Below, piece after piece: positions 59,244-64,000 of a stretch of DNA of 64,000 bases. The stretch comes from [Actinomadura] parvosata subsp. kistnae (GTDB lineage Bacteria; Actinomycetota; Actinomycetes; Streptosporangiales; Streptosporangiaceae): positions 1,723,001 to 1,787,000 of the forward strand of contig NZ_OOHJ01000018.1 in NCBI RefSeq assembly GCF_900323885.1, in the 5' to 3' direction. Below the pieces are notes generated by a model. The model did not search any database, was not told where the DNA came from, and saw only the letters and a list, made by a program, of their open reading frames with translations. Made by a program: the position numbers and the translations under genes. Positions within the stretch are counted from its first letter, which is position 1; each line of letters opens with the position of its first letter.

Positions 59244-61288
59244 GCCCCGTGCCCCTCGGCATCGACCCGGCCTTGATGACGCAGCTCATCTCCTTGATGA
59301 AGCGGCTCAGCACGAGCGTCCCCGAGGTGGGCGCGCAGGTGGACAAGGCGCTGAGCACCGTCCAGCTCAGTCTGTACGGCCCCGGCACGGCCCGCGACAT
59401 CGGCCACCAGATCAGCACGAAGGTCCCCGACCTGCAACGACGCCTCGACCTCATGCTGGCCGCCGAAAAGGCCACGCTCGGCAAGTCCAAGTCCCTCTGG
59501 GCCGACGAGTCGGCGTGGCTCTCCGACACGCCCGCCGCCGGCGCCGCCACGGCCAAGCGCCTCGCGGACGCCCTGCGTACCGCCATGAAGAACGGCACCA
59601 TCGACCCGCAGACCCTCGCCGAGCTGCAGAAACACCAGAACGACCCGTACTTCGCCCTCGCGTTCGCCACTCAGCTGCCCCCGCGGGAGCTCAAGCAGCT
59701 CCTCACCTCGCTCTACCGCCGCCAGACCACCGTCACCGGCTCCGACCCGGAAGCGATCGCCCAGCTGGACAAACTGTCGGCCGCCCTCAGCACCACCCTC
59801 GCCACCGCCTCACGAGGCGCCGGCGACATGAAACTCCCCAAGAACTACGCCGACCAGCTCCTCCAGCACCTCGACACCCCCGAAACCGCGTTCGCCCTCA
59901 ACAAGCTCCTGCGAACCGGCACCTTCGACGACACCTTCCTGCGCGAGATCGCCACCAAGGTCTACGACTTCGAGCGCGAACAACCCCAAAGCTCCCTGTA
60001 CTGGCGCAACCTCATGGCCGCCACCCAACCGTCCAACGACCTCCCGGCCGCCTACAAGGACCCGATGGCCGCCGTCGCCGCCGCCCTCGCCCACAACCCC
60101 CGCGCCGCCCAGGACTTCTTCACCGACCCGCAACGCAAACCGCTCGACTACCTGATGCGGGAACGCGTCTGGTACGAGGCCACCGACAGCGACCTCGGCC
60201 ACGCCCTCGAAGCCGCCACGACCCGAATCCGGGATCATGATCTGCCTCCTGAGCAGTCACGCGGTTACAAGTCGGCGTTGATCGCGTCCTGGGCGATGCG
60301 CTTCTGGAGCAACCCGAAGGTCCAGGACAACCTCCGGAACACGCGGCAGAGCGTGGGCAACATCTTGAGCTCTTACATGGGGGACCTGAACCGCACCACG
60401 ATGGATCGGCTCGCGCACAAGGCAGGGGTGGTCTCACGTGACCCCGACACCAATCTCGAGGGCACGCAAGCCTACGGAACCTCGCTGGACCGTGACGGCA
60501 TCAAAGGCGTGATGAAGTGGGCCTTCGCGGATCCGGGCGTGTTCAAGACGGTGGTGACGGCGCAAGGACAGTACAGCCTCGATGTGCTGAACGAACGGGC
60601 CGCGAAGCTTTCGGAGCAGAATCGCGCCGACTTCGAGGAGTGGCGCAAGGCTCATCCGCATGCGACGACCGCCGAGCTCAACGACCAGCGGCAGGAAATC
60701 CTTGAGAAGCGGATGACCAGCTCCGACGGAGCGACCTTCAGTCAGACCATCGAAAGACTCAGCCGCACCTTCTACATCGTCACCGAGGCGGGGAACATCG
60801 CCAACATCACGAAGGCCGATGAGCATGACAAGATGTTCGGCGCGTTCAAGGAGGCCATCACCAGCGTGGCCGACCTGGTTCCCGGCCCTCAGGGGAAAAT
60901 CGCCGACCTGCTCTTCGACAAGACCAAAGCGCAGGTGTACGGCCAGTTCGTCGGTGAGCAGGGGACGGTGGCACGCAGCCAGGCCAAGTCGACCACCGGC
61001 CAGACAATCGACATGTTCACCGACATCACGGCGGACGCGATGATGCGGCACGGCCTTTTCGGTGACGGAGAAGTTCCCGCGAGGACCCATCCGTATGCGT
61101 CCCTGAACTACCCGCGAGGTTCGGCAGGCGACTTCATGAACGGCGGCGAGATCATCCCGTGGAGCAAGATGACCGAGGAACAGCACGAGGCGTACACGGA
61201 GTGGGTTACCCATCCAGACATCGGAGCGGTGTTCCGCGATCCCTCCAACGCCGTGAACGACGGTTTCAAGTACGCGGGCGGCAGCTAA
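59240..61288 (+). CDS. Large helical protein paired with the WXG100-sized protein
   Basis: 682 residues, no signal peptide or membrane helix. N-terminal about 100 residues are helical like ESX/LXG-type heads (LMTQLISLMKRLSTSVPEVGAQVDKALSTVQLSL). The middle contains alpha-helical solenoid-like sequence with DUF6571-like flavour (MAAVAAALAHNPRAAQDFFTDPQRKPLDYLM); the last 350 residues are distinct. Third-position usage shifts from strongly C-ending to mixed G/T-ending near 60230, suggesting a mosaic origin for the C-terminal half. Probably a type VII-associated secreted or surface protein; a toxin role is only inference. Confidence 0.65.
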   Translation: MSPVPLGIDPALMTQLISLMKRLSTSVPEVGAQVDKALSTVQLSLYGPGTARDIGHQISTKVPDLQRRLDLMLAAEKATLGKSKSLWADESAWLSDTPAAGAATAKRLADALRTAMKNGTIDPQTLAELQKHQNDPYFALAFATQLPPRELKQLLTSLYRRQTTVTGSDPEAIAQLDKLSAALSTTLATASRGAGDMKLPKNYADQLLQHLDTPETAFALNKLLRTGTFDDTFLREIATKVYDFEREQPQSSLYWRNLMAATQPSNDLPAAYKDPMAAVAAALAHNPRAAQDFFTDPQRKPLDYLMRERVWYEATDSDLGHALEAATTRIRDHDLPPEQSRGYKSALIASWAMRFWSNPKVQDNLRNTRQSVGNILSSYMGDLNRTTMDRLAHKAGVVSRDPDTNLEGTQAYGTSLDRDGIKGVMKWAFADPGVFKTVVTAQGQYSLDVLNERAAKLSEQNRADFEEWRKAHPHATTAELNDQRQEILEKRMTSSDGATFSQTIERLSRTFYIVTEAGNIANITKADEHDKMFGAFKEAITSVADLVPGPQGKIADLLFDKTKAQVYGQFVGEQGTVARSQAKSTTGQTIDMFTDITADAMMRHGLFGDGEVPARTHPYASLNYPRGSAGDFMNGGEIIPWSKMTEEQHEAYTEWVTHPDIGAVFRDPSNAVNDGFKYAGGS

Positions 61289-61299
61289 GGACCAGGCGG

Positions 61300-61836
61300 A
61301 TGAGAAAATCCCTCCCAGCAGTGCTGATGGTGGTGACGCTGGCCGGCTCGGCTTGTTCCTCCTCGCCTCCTCCTGACACGCGCCCCTTGGGCGATGTCAC
61401 GGCGCAGCCACAGGAGTGCGGCCTGATCTCCAGGCAGGCCATCGCCCGAGCCATCGGCCTGGACGATTTCCTCGCCTCGGGAAGCCGACCGGGAGAACGC
61501 TTCGACCGCTGCATCGTCAGCAAACCGCAGAGCGACGAGCCGGGAGCAGAGCTGTCGATATCCTTCGACGATCCGTCGGCCCTTTCCCTGGATGAGCTGG
61601 AAAGCACCAAGCAACACGACCGTGGGGTGGATCTGCCGACCGGCCTCGGGCCCGGCTACACGGCACAGTATGAGGGCAAGAAGGGGTTGAGCACCTACGC
61701 CTACGCCTGGACTCCTGACGCTCGCCGTCGCTTGTCCATCTACATCACCCCAGGCGCCCCAGGACGGGACCACCGGGCGGACGCCATCGAATTCGTCCGC
61801 CAGCTCAAGCCCATCCTGCTCACCCCCTCCAAGTAA
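61300..61836 (+). CDS. Lipoprotein, DUF3558-like
   Basis: 178 residues. Lipobox LAGSACSS near residue 20. Mature part has ECGLISRQAIARAIG and RCIVSKP, an arrangement like the C-x-L(L/I) ... C-x-(W/V) pair of actinobacterial DUF3558 lipoproteins. It is 11 bp downstream of the 682-residue gene, so probably made together; an immunity or assembly role is possible. Confidence 0.75.
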   Translation: MRKSLPAVLMVVTLAGSACSSSPPPDTRPLGDVTAQPQECGLISRQAIARAIGLDDFLASGSRPGERFDRCIVSKPQSDEPGAELSISFDDPSALSLDELESTKQHDRGVDLPTGLGPGYTAQYEGKKGLSTYAYAWTPDARRRLSIYITPGAPGRDHRADAIEFVRQLKPILLTPSK

Positions 61837-61840
61837 CCCG

Positions 61841-63037
61841 TCATCCCACCTTCCGCAGCAGCATCGCCCCGCCAGCCATCGCGCCTGCCGCGGCGGCGGC
61901 AGCCACGGCAGCAATGAGGGCGGTAACGGGGAACCCGAAGGCGCTGGACAAAGCACCGAAGGTGAAGGGAGCGATGGTGGCCCCCGCGTAGACGCCGACC
62001 TGCACGGTGTGCCCCGCCTCCTCACTCCGTCCAGGCACAAGCCGCAGCGTGGTGGCGAGCAGAAGCCCGGTCCACCCCCAGCCCGCGGAAAAGGCCAGAA
62101 TCGCACCGGAAACGAACATCGCCGGCGTCCCGATCGCGATCAGTGCCAGCCCGAGCCCTCCAGTGAGCATCATCATGACGATCACCGCCGAGTTGCGGTG
62201 CGGAGCCCGGTCGGTGAGGGCGCCCGCGATGATCCGGACGGCGATGGCGAACAGGGCGCTGAGCGACAGCAGGTTGCCCGTGACGATGGTGCCCAGCCCG
62301 GCGTGGGTGCCCAGTTCGACGAAGTACGTGGCCACCGCGTTGTTGCCGGCGGCGGAGAGCGCGGCGGCCAGTGCCCAGAGCCAGAGCACCCGCCCCACGG
62401 CCCGGCGCTGGTCACCGGCTTCCTTCGGCCTTGCAGGCTGTGGGCTTTCGGGTGTCCGGGCCAGCGGGGCGAGCGCGGCCGGAACGAGCGCGGCGATGCC
62501 GGCGACGAGCAGCGCGTTCCGCCAGCCGTGAGCCGGGAGGACCAGGGCGACGAGCAGGCCGGGAACGAGGGCGCCCGCTCCCAGCGCCGCGCCGATCATG
62601 CCCGCGGCCAGCGAACGCCGATGTTCGGGGACGCGTGCCGCGATGAGCCGCCCCGCCACCGGCTGGACGAGCGCGTTGCTCAACCCGCCCACCAGCAGGA
62701 CCGCTGTCAGCGTCCCGGCCCCGTTCACCCGGGACGCCACCATCATGACCGCCGACGCGACCAGCGCCGTGCTGGCGAGGACGGCGGGGACCGGTAACCG
62801 CGCCGCCACCCGCTTGGCGACGGGCGAGCCGAGGGCGGTGGCGGCGTAGAAGAGGCTCATCGCGAGGCCGACGGTGTTGCGGGAGATGTGCAGGTCCGCT
62901 TCGATCGCCGGGGCCAGCGCCGCGACGGTGAACCCGGGCATGCCCGCGACGGTCGCGGTCAGCGCGGTCGCGGCGATTCCCGGCCAGTGCCGTGCGGGTG
63001 AGCGGACGGGCAGGCCGGGGGTGAGGGTCGTGGTCAT
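61841..63037 (-). CDS. MFS transporter
   Basis: 398 residues, 12 predicted helices, CynX/NimT- or YbjJ-like. N-terminal motif GSPVAKRVAARLP after helix 2 resembles the MFS motif A loop; central loop is short and charged (PESPQPARPKEAGDQRR). ATG at 63037, 4 bp after the MBL gene ends, so the two form an operon. Substrate unknown. Confidence 0.88.
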   Translation of the reverse strand: MTTTLTPGLPVRSPARHWPGIAATALTATVAGMPGFTVAALAPAIEADLHISRNTVGLAMSLFYAATALGSPVAKRVAARLPVPAVLASTALVASAVMMVASRVNGAGTLTAVLLVGGLSNALVQPVAGRLIAARVPEHRRSLAAGMIGAALGAGALVPGLLVALVLPAHGWRNALLVAGIAALVPAALAPLARTPESPQPARPKEAGDQRRAVGRVLWLWALAAALSAAGNNAVATYFVELGTHAGLGTIVTGNLLSLSALFAIAVRIIAGALTDRAPHRNSAVIVMMMLTGGLGLALIAIGTPAMFVSGAILAFSAGWGWTGLLLATTLRLVPGRSEEAGHTVQVGVYAGATIAPFTFGALSSAFGFPVTALIAAVAAAAAAGAMAGGAMLLRKVG

Positions 63038-63041
63038 GGGT

Positions 63042-63926
63042 TCAGACGTTCAGGGGGTGCCAGGCGGAGCCGGTGCCGTCCCGGCGGACCTGCCCGAAGA
63101 CCGCGTCGGCGAAGTGGATGCCGAAGCCGATCGTGTCAGGCTGCTCCAGCTCGGCGACGAGCCGGCGACGATGCTCGGCGGACTGGGCGGGATCGTGGTC
63201 GTAGAGGCAGGACCATTCGGGATGATCCACCTGGATCGGTGAGTGCAGGGCGTCGCCGAAGGCGATCAGCCGGGTGCCGCCCCCGGTGATGACGTACTGC
63301 GTGTGCCCGGCCGTGTGACCACCCGTGACCTGGACCCGTACGCCAGGAAAGATCTCCTGCCCGTCCGCCACCGTGCGCACGCGCGGCGTCAGCGCGGCGG
63401 CCTCCTCCTCGCTGATGCCCTGCGCGAGCAGGTCCCGCTGGTCCCATTCCGGCTCGGCCACCAGATATTCGGCCCGCGTGAACACGGGCCGGCCGCTCGG
63501 AGTGAGATGCCAGGCCCAGCCGAGGTGGTCGATGTGCAGGTGCGTGAAGGCCACCGCCTCGATCTCTTCCGGCTTGCGCCCGAGCTCGGCCAGGCTGTCC
63601 AGGAGCGCACCGCCGTGAACGGCCCCGTTCGGGCTCTCGGGCTCGGCCGGCAGCGACACCGGCCCCCACCCCGCGTCGATCAACAGCGCGCGGTCGCCGT
63701 GCTCCACCAGAAGACCACCGATGCTCGCCACAAGATGCCCGGACGCGTCGAGGTACTGGGGGTGGGCGGCCCAGGTCTCGTGCGTGGTGTCCGGCAGCCA
63801 GCGATGCGGCCTCCCCTGGATGGCCCCGTCCGGCACGAAGGACACCCTCGTGTCACCCAGTTGCACCGAGCTGATCCCTGCTGGCCGCTGTAGCCGTTCG
63901 TCCTGGTCAACCGTGGTGTTCGTCAT
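63042..63926 (-). CDS. MBL-fold metallo-hydrolase
   Basis: 294 residues from the ATG at 63926 (GGAAGGAA upstream). Metal ligands: THLHIDHLGW (H-x-H-x-D-H), the GGHTAGHTQYV His, the FGDALHS Asp and a late GFGIHFADAVFG His. AHL-lactonase/PNGM-like family binding two zinc ions and hydrolysing lactones, esters or thioesters. First gene of the pair with the MFS transporter. Confidence 0.9.
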   Translation of the reverse strand: MTNTTVDQDERLQRPAGISSVQLGDTRVSFVPDGAIQGRPHRWLPDTTHETWAAHPQYLDASGHLVASIGGLLVEHGDRALLIDAGWGPVSLPAEPESPNGAVHGGALLDSLAELGRKPEEIEAVAFTHLHIDHLGWAWHLTPSGRPVFTRAEYLVAEPEWDQRDLLAQGISEEEAAALTPRVRTVADGQEIFPGVRVQVTGGHTAGHTQYVITGGGTRLIAFGDALHSPIQVDHPEWSCLYDHDPAQSAEHRRRLVAELEQPDTIGFGIHFADAVFGQVRRDGTGSAWHPLNV

Positions 63927-63988
63927 GGTCGCATTCCTTCCAGAAGCCATCGCCGCGTCCCTCGCCGGCGACCCGGCCACCATAAGCA

Positions 63989-63998
63989 TCAAGCTTGA
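63989..63998. promoter_or_regulatory. Short palindrome at the window edge
   Basis: TCAAGCTTGA, 63 bp upstream of the MBL start. May be the edge of an operator for a regulator encoded outside the window; too short to be certain. Confidence 0.3.
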
Positions 63999-64000
63999 AG

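Noticed and set aside
1..64000. tRNA, rRNA, riboswitch, CRISPR array and intact insertion sequence.
   Set aside because: No cloverleaf, conserved ribosomal segment, regularly spaced repeat-spacer array, transposase or terminal repeat pair was recognised by eye.

Overview
The window is very GC-rich DNA, by eye around 70% G+C, with strongly G/C-biased third codon positions. It reads as a chromosomal accessory segment from a mycelial actinomycete. Supporting family evidence: a maleylpyruvate-isomerase-like (mycothiol-type) protein, an F420/deazaflavin-type nitroreductase-fold protein, a secreted actinobacterial phospholipase A2, a WXG100-sized protein with a large partner, and many GTG starts with ATGA/GTGA overlaps. 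A Streptosporangiaceae (Nonomuraea-like) host is an inference. No rRNA, tRNA, CRISPR array or intact insertion sequence was seen.

Layout. (1) 1-1346: GntR/YtrA-type repressor and ABC transporter operon with a perfect dyad over the repressor start codon. (2) 1375-4237: DUF2218-methyltransferase fusion and a membrane-anchored serine protease. (3) 4198-19367: polysaccharide utilisation region. It holds a sugar ABC importer, an unknown TIM-barrel-like protein, a LacI regulator, a secreted 999-residue putative glycan-active enzyme, a GH2 enzyme and a PL8 lyase. Three copies of a TCGTGAATCGATTCACGA-type operator sit at the importer, lacI and 999-residue-enzyme promoters. A cytochrome b-like protein, a VOC protein and a YdeI-like protein lie in between. 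(4) 19440-29676: small secreted proteins, phospholipase A2, a P450, a GNAT, a TetR/membrane-protein pair with a 37-bp dyad, and a flavin monooxygenase with an HxlR regulator and a SnoaL-like protein. (5) 29720-35209: a probable second NAD+-dependent ligase, a membrane-tethered Mrr-type nuclease, and two coupled membrane proteins. (6) 35260-42172: two serine hydrolases, a Clp_N/HTH protein, and a MoxR ATPase - VWA protein - helical-repeat protein operon. (7) 42223-50965: a heterodimeric ABC exporter and an ECF sigma / zinc-finger anti-sigma-like / ABC transporter operon. (8) 51034-58271: a cassette with two serine hydrolases, a free-standing copy of the N-terminal domain of one of them, a shared upstream element, and a divergent XRE-TPR regulator with TTGCCAA boxes. 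(9) 58299-61836: a WXG100-sized protein, a 682-residue partner and a lipoprotein. (10) 61841-63926: an MBL hydrolase and MFS transporter pair.

Three patterns cut across the genes. First, short tandem duplications repeatedly sit on the 3' ends of genes, several spanning the stop codon (20663, 28811, 35191, 36471, 38867, 47152). At 47152 the duplication created a 13-codon relay reading frame between the sigma factor and the next gene. Second, well-formed dyads mark five regulators or their targets, so the control logic of several loci can be read directly. Third, at 53264-58271 an uncharacterised domain of about 120 residues occurs both alone and fused to a beta-lactamase-fold hydrolase. The standalone copy and the neighbouring serine hydrolase share a near-identical upstream element. 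With the XRE regulator this is the best candidate for an undescribed system. The MoxR-VWA-repeat operon and the WXG-like/682-residue/lipoprotein operon are the next candidates.
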